DNA of 64,000 bases from Branchiostoma floridae (taxonomy: Eukaryota > Chordata > Leptocardii > Amphioxiformes > Branchiostomatidae): the NCBI RefSeq assembly GCF_000003815.2, contig NC_049991.1:12124955-12188954 (forward strand), written 5' to 3'. Shown here one piece after another: positions 9,564-21,000 of the stretch. The notes under the pieces were generated by a model that was not told the origin of the DNA, ran no database searches, and saw nothing but the letters and a program-made list of their open reading frames with translations. Made by a program: the position numbers and the translations under genes. Positions within the stretch are counted from its first letter, which is position 1, and every line of letters starts with the position of its first letter.

Positions 9564-10671
9564 GTTTGTGTTGTCATGATGTGGAGTAACTTTCATTGTT
9601 GTGGATAGGGCTGGGTATCGGTACAGCGTACCGGTACAAAACCGGTTTTTCTTATTGGACCGGTCCAGAAAAACCGGACCTGAAAAAATTAGGTGGACCG
9701 GATGTTGGACCGATTAGAAAATTAACATATTTTTTTATCAGTCATTCACACGTTTTGGCGCCTGCAGGTGGAAGAAAATAACTAGAGTGAAGTAGAGTAG
9801 AGTTTATAGTAGTTTCTACCAAGTTTTACAGCCATTCGTACAGGTGCAGTTAACGTTGTAGGATTTTAAAACGCCAGTGTAGGTCTAATACTCCACCAAA
9901 CAGATTTCTTTGTAGTGAAATGGACCATTGATATGAGTCATACTGAATCAGGTCCAGGTTCAGGTCCGGACCTGGACCTGATCCTCTGGACCTGAACCGG
10001 ACCTGGACCTGAATTTTCTGTACCGGTACCCACCCCTAGTTGTGGATAAGATCATTTTGCAGCTATTGTGGCTTCATGTGTCGGGAAACGTGAGTATTCA
10101 GATTCTGTTTTTTGCCTAAAGCTCGGATTAAATGATAGGCTAGCCACTCAGTACCACGGACAGGGTTTGTTATGGTCAACAGTTTTGACATGATGGTAAG
10201 CATCACAGAAGAAGTTTGTTCTCCGAAAATCATGAGTAGAGTGAGTCACATACATTCTATATTCCCATTCTGTTACAGTGGAACAACCTGTGGTTTGGTC
10301 GTACTACCGCCCAAAATTTGGCTTTGATGGCGCCAGTCCCATCGGACAAGGCGAAGACAGGTTACACCCTGCCGTCCAGCGGCAGTACTGCAGAGGACTA
10401 TGCCCGAATCATGGAGGCGCTGATTGAGCACCATCCCCAGAGTGTCCGACCGTTTGTGGAGGCTATGGGAAAAGATCTACTCAAGGAGGTCGCCACTGAA
10501 CTTATCCGGAAGGACGCCAGTCTTCTAGAGCTTCTGTCCGAGGCTATGAATCTTCCTCCTGACGCGGAGGGGCAGTGTTCCTTCAGAGTTACCGGATCAG
10601 TCCCTGGAGAGATAGAGGTCTGGTGTGTAGAGGGTCCAAGTATTGGAACTGTAAATCATCAGGAACTATAG
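9387..10671 (+). CDS. Small single-pass membrane protein, possibly COA1/TIM21-like (2 exons)
   Basis: Exons 9387-9563 and 10279-10671 join in phase 0 to give 189 residues. The N-terminus is basic (about 1-35), followed by one hydrophobic helix at about 36-57 (LLLQVVVAVALIFIGLVLYV), then a soluble domain with a helix ending in HHP and a later strand pair (FRVTGSVPGEIEVW). A membrane helix, a helix ending in an HP motif and a V.GS..G.I.V strand pair is the arrangement of COA1 and TIM21 mitochondrial inner-membrane proteins, so a role in respiratory-complex assembly is conceivable. The similarity is faint and I would not transfer the name. The donor GAG|gtttgt is weak. The intron holds a hAT-type miniature element. 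AATAAA signals follow at 11260 and 11293. Confidence 0.6.
9606..10038. mobile_element. hAT-type miniature inverted-repeat element (MITE), 433 bp
   Basis: The ends are inverted repeats: TAGGGCTGGGTATCGGTACA at the left, and the complement of TAGGGGTGGGTACCGGTACA at the right. Identical 8-base target duplications, GTTGTGGA, flank it at 9598-9605 and 10039-10046. Terminal TAGGG and an 8-base duplication are hallmarks of hAT elements. The interior has CCGG-rich and GGTCCAGGT/ACCTGGACC subrepeats and no transposase, so it would depend on an enzyme encoded elsewhere. Confidence 0.88.
10279..10671 (+). CDS. Membrane-protein gene exon 2 (soluble domain)
   Basis: Acceptor ttctgttacag| at 10278/10279 is strong. 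The exon encodes 130 residues starting WNNLWFGRTT and ending at a TAG at 10669-10671. Its codon use and GC content look coding, unlike the flanks. Confidence 0.7.
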   Translation, partial: WNNLWFGRTTAQNLALMAPVPSDKAKTGYTLPSSGSTAEDYARIMEALIEHHPQSVRPFVEAMGKDLLKEVATELIRKDASLLELLSEAMNLPPDAEGQCSFRVTGSVPGEIEVWCVEGPSIGTVNHQEL

Positions 10672-11300
10672 ACTAGAGATTATGGCGATTCCCTTTGTGG
10701 TCTCCTATTTTTTGCGATTGACAGACAGAGACCATAAAAGTTAAGTCCGTTTGTGCAAGGAGGTTAACGGTTATATCGGTTTGTGTTAGGAGATAAGACT
10801 CCAGAAGAAGTCAATGCACAATATGTTACGCGGGTGACTTGTATTTTGTTGTACTCAACTCGAGATAACAGAGAAAAAGAAGTTCATCACACAAAAATAT
10901 GAGTCGGTGAAAACAATTATATCGCTTTGTTTTCATTGCAGTAATTTAATCTCTGTAGTCACTCAGGTAATACGTACATTTCAATGTTATCGAGATATTA
11001 GAATGCTCCTCGTTTCTGAAGAACGATCGGAGGTGTATAATTAATTGTACACATTGACGCCAGTTCAACCTCGAGCCTCAAACGAGTTTCTAACTCAGTT
11101 CTTTTCATCGCCTTTGTCTGGTGACGTTGGAAAGTGTGGTGTCCATTGTTTTTCGCTAGATGTCGCTGCTATGCATTGTAATGTTACTATCCTGATCGAG
11201 CAAAGGCACAAACACGGATCGACGCAAATTTGGTACAGATTAAATGAAGATTTTAGATGAATAAACAATTGTATGTACTGTTTTTTTATTACAATAAAAC
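10672..11300 (+). other. 3' UTR of the membrane-protein gene
   Basis: Noncoding sequence ending in two AATAAA signals at 11260-11265 and 11293-11298, separated by a T-rich tract. The stop-to-signal distance is about 590 bases. Confidence 0.55.
11260..11298 (+). promoter_or_regulatory. Paired AATAAA polyadenylation signals
   Basis: AATAAA at 11260-11265 and 11293-11298 with gtatgtactgttttttt between them. They close the upstream gene about 320 bases before the fringe start codon. Confidence 0.55.
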
Positions 11301-11404
11301 TTAACAGTCCTCTGGGTTGGGCTGCTCGATGTGGAATGCTCACAGAAAACTTGTATTACGATTTTTCTTGTAAAGACGGCACAAAGGAAGGTCCCCTCGT
11401 TAAA

Positions 11405-11616
11405 TACCTCAGTGGACTCGTCCAGTTCCTGACCCGGAAGTACGTCACACCGTCCCGTACAGGGCAGGGAGGAGAAGGAGGACACTACAACCAGCCCGCA
11501 CATGAAGTCCCAACAGCGACGGGCACGCACAGACGGACCGGCACGGTCCTATACATGCGGTAACAGAAGTTCACAGGCTCTCAGGCGGTGCTGAGTTGTA
11601 GGAGAGGTCCGGGAAA
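11405..11616 (+). promoter_or_regulatory. Putative fringe promoter and 5' UTR
   Basis: Sequence turns GC-rich, with an ETS-like CCGGAAGT followed by ACGTCA near 11434-11447. It lies directly upstream of the fringe ATG at 11617, which has A at -3 (ggaaaATGag). The space between the upstream polyadenylation signals and this region is only about 100 bases. Confidence 0.4.
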
Positions 11617-12042
11617 ATGAGGTTGTCGTGCCGGAGGCTGGCCCTCGGGCTGAGCGCGGGCGCATTTCTGTGTTTGTGGCTGTTCCTGACGGGGTTTCAG
11701 CAGGACCTGGCGGCGGGGAGGATCGCAACTCAAGGGGACGGGTCTTCCGGCAACGAGCGATGGGCGTTAGGGAAACATCCTCGGAAGATCTCCAGTGTCG
11801 GCAGGTCCGTGGAAGACGACGACCGAGACAGTGACATCAGAAAGACGTCCAGGACTCAGTCGAAACACAGTAGACCCGGGAACAGAAGCCCTTCGTCAGG
11901 GCAGAACACAGTGTCCGTACCTGACCGCATGAGGAAGACCGAGCTCCATGACATTTTCATCGGTGTAAAAACAACAGAGAAGTACCACAGACACAGAATG
12001 GACCTTCTTATGGACACATGGGTGTCTCTTGCCAAGGATCAG
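11617..12042 (+). CDS. fng: Fringe exon 1 (anchor, stem, start of catalytic domain)
   Basis: Residues 1-142: signal anchor, a low-complexity stem rich in Ser, Arg and Asp, and the first catalytic segment ending in WVSLAKDQ. Donor CAG|gtatct, phase 0. Confidence 0.96.
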
Positions 12043-15000
12043 GTATCTCAACTTTTAACTTTAGTCTTTTTCATGTCTTGCGTTAGAATATCTTGTGCGT
12101 TTAATAAGAGTGTTGATAATTTACTTTTTTGCCAAAAATGGTTTTACGAGCCGGCCCAACATAACAATATATGGTGCACTTTAAATTCTTTCTGGAAAGC
12201 TGTGATAACGTTATACTTTGCTACTCCTCATAGAACTGCAGAAAGTTAAACGTGTTAGGACATGCACAGAAGCCGTGTGTTGAACACCTGGAGTCCCACA
12301 CCGATAGTGGTGCAAATTCGTTATATTACAATCTGATAAGAGAAGCCCAAGTTTACACACATGCTAACCTGTCTAATGCAGGTCTGTTGCATATGAATGG
12401 ATCGTAAATATTGAAGCCCTCCTCCCACAACTAGGTGGTAATTGTGTGTTTTTCTGTGTTAGTTTTTCTCATGCTGGTGTGTGCTGAACAATGGTCTCCC
12501 AGCTGTTAGCTCCAAGGTGTGTTTGCCCATCACCTTGCACTTCACAGGTGTTCACTTGTTCACCTTGCCAAGTGGCATAAAAATTTCAGTTGTTGGACAA
12601 ATGCACCGCCCTAGCCTGACTTCCAATAATCTACTTCCTTCTCACCGCTTTGTGTGCAGGTCGGACCTACAACAATCTGGTTAACCTGAGGTTAACACAG
12701 TTTTCATATATCATCCTGGGCATTGTTCACCTTGCTATTGTATGTAAATGCTTTGCGTATAGAGTTCAGCGGTGGGGTCCCGGTGCTTTTACAAGCCAAT
12801 GGCTACAGAGAGAAGTGGTGCGGGTTCCCAGGGCCTTTTCTGACCCTGTCCTCCCCACACAGGACGGGAGGGGTGGTACGTAGGGACGGCACCAACACAA
12901 TACTACAAAACATGCTCACTGTTTGATCGGCCTAAGAATAGTGGGCCTTTCACACTTAATTTCCCACGCCTCAGTCACAAGCTGGTCCTGTCTGAAAATG
13001 CAGCGCCTTGAAGAAATCAGCTGTTTTGGCCTGCATCAGCATTTCTCGCCAACAATCATAAGAAGTGCCCTGGGTTACCCTACCTTGATTCTACCTCTAT
13101 TGTTGGCAAGACTTGGAGTCGTCGTATTGTTTTGGAGTTCTCCTGTGATTCGGGGTGGCGTGTGAAATTGCCTCCTTCGCTCGGGGGCCGGTCGAACAAT
13201 TGTGCCTGCAGGCAGTTGGCAGGGAGAGAATTGTTCAGCGGGGTAGACTACTAGGTGTGTTGTGCAGCACACCCCGAGAGCTTGTCACTTGTTTGAAAGG
13301 AATTTGCTTTCACCAGCTGGAATCTGAAACCACTAAGGCTTGTAATTTTGTTTTTGTACAGGTTAAAAATGTATATGGTCCATATACATTTTTACCCTGT
13401 CTAGTGCCAGTTTGAATGAGATTTTCAGAATTTTTTTTTTTTTTTTCAATTTTCAAATGTCAGATATTAGAGATATCCTTTAATTTTGTTTATTTGTTCA
13501 GACTTCAGCCCCATCCTCACCTCAGGTCAGTCAGGATATATAATTCCATAATACAGATTCGGATACCTTGGTTAACCATGTGTAAAAGTAAAGTGGATAT
13601 ACTAGTAGAGTGATAAGAGGTTGTCTGACAAGGTCCCTCTGGCAAGGTCTCCTGTTAAACTGTGCTGTCTTATCTATGAAGATGTTATTGTCCAATCTGA
13701 AACCTAATATTTAGATAAAGATCCATAAAAAGGTGTGAGGAGGTTTATTAGTCATGTAATACTGATCTTCACCATAGCAATTGTCAATACATTGTATCTT
13801 TTAATCTTTAACCTAAAGACATACCTTCTACATTGAATAAGACACTATGTATGTACATGTACTTGTAGATTTGGACTAGATAGGTTTGTTTGGTTCAGGA
13901 AACTCTGAAAACAACTCCTGTGGCAGGTTTTGGCTGACATCCAAAGCACTCACTACTGTAGCCATTTTTAGAATAAAGTAGGTTTTATAAACAGTCATGT
14001 TTTTTGCGTTGATTGAGGCTACCAACTTCTGTTAGCTGTTGATGTCTTGATACTTTTCCAACAGTTATAGATAGAACAAGCAAAGATATCCCATGGACAG
14101 GGTATGCTATTTGGAAAGGTTGGGACAAGACATATGTACAGTTGATTTGACATCGACCAAATGAAAATATTGTACAGTATTATTACCGTTTTCTAGTGTT
14201 GTTACCTTTAGCGTAAAAGGAGCTTACATGTCCATGGGATATATGTAAAGGGGTGACATGTCCATGGGATACATTATCTGCTGTGAAGGGTAGGGTGACA
14301 TGCTTCTCAAGGGGGGAAACATTGCATTGGCCATATATGGGGACAGTCCCACTGTCTAGTCCTGTGGGATCTTGCATATCTATCTTATCTTCAAGCAGAT
14401 GCAGAAAGGCAATATTGTAATATTTCTCCAGCTCCCAGTTCCAGAAAGGCCTGGTGCTATGTGGAACCAGGAGCTTGAGAAGCGCTACAATTTTGACTTT
14501 TTACATCTGCTTGGAAAATGCCTGCACATGACCAGGGCAGAAAAGAAACAAAACATCAACCAAACATGTGATTGTCATGTGTATATTATGTAATAATTTG
14601 ATTTTCAATACAGCTTTGAGTGTTATTTATGAAGTTAACTAATATCTTTGTCAGTGTATCTCCAAGCTAAGATCTGATATGCCTTGACATTTGTGAAGCT
14701 GTATAGTAACGGTTGGTTGCTAGGGAAAGTCATTCATGGCTGATCAAAGCCAGGATTGCTATTTTATGTTCCTGAAATGAGATGCAAATTGACAAGTCTG
14801 GGCCTAGAAGATTTGTGGGGAACTGTCCATTAAAAAGTTAACAGTGTGTGACAGCATATGGGTAGGTAGAATGCTGGTGCTGGGTCCTGTATTCAGAGTA
14901 CAAAGGGTTTCATCAAATTTCATGCTGCAACTGTTTCCTGCTCACAAAATTTACTCATCAAAAGACAAGGCCTTTTCAGAGGGAGGTAGTGAAAGATGCT

Positions 15001-18000
15001 GGTTGTGATTAATGGAAAATACCCTCATCTCGCATGCAAGGAGAGAAAAGAGTGAAAGCCCCCTGTCTAATACCATTGTTGGCCACCGTTTGTGACACAC
15101 AGAAAAGGCTGGCTGCACACAGTAAGAAATGACAGGGTTCAGGGTTGGGACACAGCCTTCCCACGGACAGGTTTTAGCCAATCATTCTGAGCAATTTATC
15201 ACAGTTTAAGATCATTTCTATTGACAAACAATTCAATGGAATTGTCAAGCAGCAACTGTTATATCTTATCTACATTTTTTAATTAGAATTTTGGTGCACA
15301 ATTCTGAATTCTGAATTCTGAAATTAAGAAAAGACAGTTGAGGGCTTCTTATCTACATGATCAGTACATGTTGAGAAGAAAATTTGCCAGTGTTCCACAC
15401 CTTATCCCAGGTGCAAGTTATCAATGTTATGAAACCCTTCTCTTTTACAGATGACATTGTAGAATGCAAATTATGCTATATAGCAAAGCTGGAGATTTTT
15501 ATCAATTGCTTACTGAAAAGTATAAATGCAAATTTAAAAAGAAATTGTGATTTTCCCTCCCATAGTATTTTGGGACCATGGAAGGGCAGTGTTTTGAAAT
15601 AGATAAATAATGCATGTGGGAAAAAGGATGGGCAGCTGCCCAATTAGGTGGCTAGCTCAGTAGCTGACAGATGGGATAAGACATAAGGGGAGGACATGAT
15701 TTGTAAATGGTGCTTATCAAGGTATGACTAATGGTAGGCTTTGCAATAAGCTTTGGGCAAGTTTTATTTAAAAGAGTTCCTAAATTTGTAGAACCATGAG
15801 GGTTGAACAATGCAGTACTATGATCTTTTGCTTAGGCCACACCAATTTAATTTCTTGGTTCACGGATTCGCTCGCTCCTATTTTTTGGAAAAAAAAATAA
15901 AAATAAAAAGTGCTACTCAGCAAATTTTCACCATTAATGAAACCATTCACCAACTTTCTGGTGTAGCAAATTGGCCTTTATATTATAAGCTCCTTAAAGT
16001 GTGGGTACAGGTGCTGTTACTGTACAAAAATAGTGTTTTTGGACTTTTTTCAAGCTGAAAACTTTTTTCTTTATGTCTTGGATTGGCCGTTACCTTTACC
16101 CCAAGCATTTTACAATTTTCATTTTTATTTTCATTTCGCCCTCTCGCTCCATATTNNNNNNNNNNNNNNNNNNNNNNNNNNNNNNNNNNNNNNNNNNNNN
16201 NNNNNNNNNNNNNNNNNNNNNNNNNNNNNNNNNNNNNNNNNNNNNNNNNNNNNNNATTTGTTCCAGACATGTCGGGAGAACGCAGACATTTTCATTTTCT
16301 ACAAAGGTCTGCCAAAAACATGTGCTCTCACTACATGCCAAATTGCAGGAATTCTACAGCCCAAGTTTACTCAACAAAGTTAATCAATAGTCTGCATGCA
16401 AAGGTTTGGTCAGAACAGGTGATTCTGAGTTTTCTCACAGCACAGTAGCGTGGACTTTGTTGACGGATAAATGAAGAAATGTTGGAATGTCTGTATGGCC
16501 CATACTACAGTAAAGGTGATCACCCAGAGGCAAAATGTAAGACAGGGAACAGGTATGTGGGATTGGTACTGTTTGACATAGATAAATCTTGGCTTGGAGG
16601 CAGATTTGATTATAATTAGGCTGCTGTACATAACAAAGGAATTTAAAATCTTACTGGAAATGTGTAGGGTGAAAAATGGGTAGCTCTTCTTCACAACACC
16701 AAAGAATTTTTCAGACTATAATAAATTGACTGAAATACAGGACCTGTCGCTGATGGTTGGACCAATATTTAAAGCGCAAGGAAACAGAATGACCTGTAGG
16801 ACTTGCCCACATTGGTAGTTTATAAAACAAACCATCAAAGTCCAAAGAACTTCCGTATTCATCACAAAGCTGCTGTAGAACAGAAAGGTGATCGGCTGTG
16901 AGTCTGTTAGAAGGTTTTTATGTAGAATGACCTGTTTGTTGACACAACTGTCTGTGTAAATAGACCAGGCCTAGCCCAGGAGAGATACTGCCACTCTCAC
17001 AATGGGCAGGAGGGATGTTTGGGTGGGCTAAAACAACTCTACTCCTAATGAAAGTATCAATGTAGCAAGATCAACAAACTCTAGCTTGTGTTCAAAGTTT
17101 TCCCCTACCCACCACCACCATTAGGTGAAGGGTTCTTGTGCTCAGGGCTTTTAGTAGCTGATACAGAAGTCTCTGTAGTCTGCCAAATGAAGAACTTTGA
17201 AAGCCTTGCCTTTGTTCTTTGTCTCTTCCACATTGATAAATGTTTCCATTAGTCTAATGGTTGTCCCTAAACTATCAGCACAGACTATATGACCAAAGAC
17301 AAGCCAGGTAAATGTCTGACAATTAGTAGAATATTTTCGAAGAGCCTCTGGCTGAATTCCACTGAAGGTGTACAGTATAGGGCTCAATGTTGGCCACTTG
17401 ATTTTGAGGTAGGGACATTGGTTGGTTTCTGAGCAGAAAGCGGCTTATGCATGTTTATGTTTTGGCAATGCTAATGGGATAAGATTGTGGTTTAGTGGTG
17501 CCAATGGCATTACCCAGATTATGTGGGCTGAATGTTTTGTGTCACAAATTACACTTTGTCCAAGATAAATGGGCGTCTGTACATTTCTGTTTCTTGATAA
17601 TTGTCCACCCAATGTAGACATTTCACCAACCACAAACACCATCACAGATACTTTCAGGCATTAGTTGGCTGACTCACAGTGATTGTGAAGAAAAGGTTCC
17701 ACACCAACAGATACTTTGCCAACAGGTGGCCAAAATATTTGGCAAACAAACAGCATCAAAGTTAATCCTGCATTGTAGTTTCAATTGTATGTTTAAATGT
17801 GAAAGCACAAATGCGATTTTCCTAAACTTTGGCAATAGAAAAATATTGCCATATGCTATGATATAGACCCCTACATCTCCCCTTCCCCCCTCTGCTGAGC
17901 ACTATTCCACTGGCAGATGTGGCTTTCATCAAACCATGGCTAAACAAATTTTCACCCCAGTAGGTCTGAGGAAATTCCTGATTTTGCATGTCTGATGACA

Positions 18001-21000
18001 TGTCCCCAGGAGAGTTCATGTTTCCCCACTACTGAGGCCTAAACAAGCTGGAGATGATATTGAAGGAGCGCTACTCTTGTTGGGCTCTTGTAACCAACTT
18101 ATCGCAGAAACCTGGGGTGATAATTTTGGTCTGGGCTTCTGCAACCTTTCAAGTTTGGCAGAAAATCCACAGGACTCAGATTTGTTCTTATATTCTGTGT
18201 GCTTGACAGCAGAGGGAGACTGGTATGTCAGGCAAGATTGATAACAGATATACATACAGGTGTTCCTGTCAAACCAGGTTGAAACTGTCAGGGTATATGA
18301 CACTGGAAATGCCATGTCTTGACATCTGCTAGACATTAAAGGACCTAAATCCCTTTTAATGGCATTTAAGTGACTATTGATAGGTTTCTTCATAAGATAA
18401 TGGAGCACTGTTTAAATTTTATGTAGAATCATATATACCAATACGTAGTTGGCAATACATTTTTAAGAACTCCAAGTGCCATAGGGGTTAATCATGCGGT
18501 TGTGCAGTTTCTTTATGTTTGTTTTTCCAGTTGTGTGGCTCTTCAGTCCCCGCTGGGCCATGGTATATATAACAGGGACCAGTTCTAGAAGGCCAGAGGT
18601 TAGCCCCTGAGAGTTTTGAAGTGTGCTGTCTGCCAGCATCCCTTCTCTGTGGAATAGGTCGTTCCTGACTGCTGGGATAACCCTGAGGTCCCACCAACAA
18701 TGGGCTCACTTCTGTCCCCATCCCTGCCTGTGTTCTCAGCTGTTCCCATTGGTCCGACCTCGCTGATGTAAACTCCTCCAGGACCTGTCCCACTCCTCAT
18801 GAGATCTACACTTGGCAGCAGGCAAACAAGAACTTCAATGTGTCATGCCAAAAGTTTTTCACAAATGTGCTGGTGAATGGGCTGGGTATTCCCTTTCATC
18901 TTGTTCCTGTGGCCAATATTGGGCTGACCTTCCTGCTATTGAATCAGGATGTGCAGTGGTTCTCGTGGGACCACTTGGACAGTTTACAAGAAGCACAAAC
19001 TTCACTTTCCTACAACTGCTTTGAAGTAGATCCATCTGAAAAGCTTTTAAAGACAGTTTCTAAGACGTATAAATATCAAACTGCCAATTCTATAGCTATA
19101 TAGCATCTATGGCTCGCCAGGTACAATAATGTTAAAATGGCAGTGGGCCTAATAAGGGCACTTATAAAAAGTTGGTTACTAGTCCTATTTATGTTGTAAC
19201 ATTGACATGAGACTGATAAACGAAAACCTATGAACTAAAACTACTGTTTGAAGGTTAGGAAATATTGGACTTCCCCAGATTAACATCTGACATGTGCTAA
19301 AAGTCTGGACTGCTTCTACAAACCAGTTGCTTGTGTGAAATTGAAATTTTGGTTCTTGGCTCCCCATTTAGGAGGACAAAAGTTACTAAGGACCACCCAG
19401 CTTCTCTGTTTGCCTCATCATCAGCCTTTACAAAATACAAAAAGATTGAGAATGGATTCATTTAGATTTGTGTATTTTGCAAACTCTAATTGCTCTACTT
19501 GAAATGTGGGTGTATTCTTTACAGAGTGAGTGACATGAGTACCATTGATGAATAGTACATACAGAACGTGTCCTAATTTTTATGCAAGACATGTCCAGGG
19601 TAATGTACAGCGGCAGATGTTTTGGCTCATGTTTGATATGCCAACAATGCCATAATGAACCAAAAAAGCTTTGTTCTTATCAACACTATTTCAACAGTAT
19701 GCATGCATGCATCAGAAGAAATAAATTCTTAATTGCCAGTATGCCCTCCTTAGTATTTTATCCATGTCTGGTAGATTTAGCTGGAAAGACAATGTTCCAA
19801 TATTATAAAGCGGGAAGATTCTTAAATTACTTGTTTCAGAACCTTTCTCTTGTTTTTTAAAAGGTTTAAAGCATGTTTCTGGTCCCTTTAAATTTTCTGT
19901 TTGCCTCCAGCTTGCAGCAACACAAGCTCTGAATCTTGATGGGTCTTTTAACTCTTCCTCACAAAAGAAGGACTTTGTCCCATTTAAAGACTTTGTGTGC
20001 CTTTCAGTATGCTCTAGGCCTTCCCTTCTCTGCCTTTGACAATGGTCCTTTGAATGTGTTTCTGCTTGCTTGCAGTTTCGCTCTATACTGTTGTGAGTTT
20101 CAAATTCACAAATTCGATGACAGAAAGAATACATCTTCAACGCCATAAAGTCTTCTTACTATTTTCCACTCAGAAGATAAGATTAGAAATAGATTAGATA
20201 GATTCTAATTGTTACTTTACATATAAGTGAAAGTGAAAGGGAGATGAGAAGAGAAGGCCTAAAGGTGAATTTCTTTTGTCTGTAGTGGGTTTCCTCTTCT
20301 GAGGGAAACAGAGATGGTTAACAGCATTGTTTTCTCACCTGTCTGTCAATATCCCAGCCCCACCTGGCCAGCAGGTGGTCTATTGGAGCAGGTGACAAAG
20401 GAACACCCAACAGACAATACCCCATCACCATACCCTTTGTTTTGTACCCTAACAGTTAGACGTTAACTGGACAGAGTTTATCTGTGATAAGATCTAGGTG
20501 TCAATGCCACTGATTAACACCCTCTTTCTAACTAAATCTAAAGACCTGGTATTGTCATCTAGTGCAGTGTATGGGCAGTTTTTGCCACTGGACAAAAGTA
20601 ATATCAAAGTCATTTTTGATATTTCCTCTTTTAGCTTCAATGTGTCTTTGTTCTTGTGTAGCTGTGGATAAAGAGACAATCTTTATGGCCTTGGGCAATT
20701 TATCCCACCAAAGATACAGTGTACTCATGATTGATATGCAGCCAGCTGGATGAATTGATTTTAACTTTCAATACTTCTGCACTTTTCACTTCGAGATTTG
20801 TTCCCTATCTGTCAATTTAGTTACAAAGCAGAAAATTTTAGTCCAACCCTATAGCTCTACCAAAAGTTTTTCTTCATCACCTCATATGATATGTTGGTAT
20901 ATGAAGGGGTGATGATTTTCAATCTGCAGTTTTCTATTTTGAGACTGGAAAGAGAGACGTTGAAATCCCGTCTTTGTCCTCAAAGTTTATGCTTGTAGTT

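Noticed and set aside
16033-16448. Open frames crossing 16156-16255
   Set aside because: They read through the N gap and have no independent support.
18488-18800. Minus-strand frames of 101 and 66 residues
   Set aside because: Low-complexity polar sequences without domain, splice context or conservation evidence, inside fringe intron 1.
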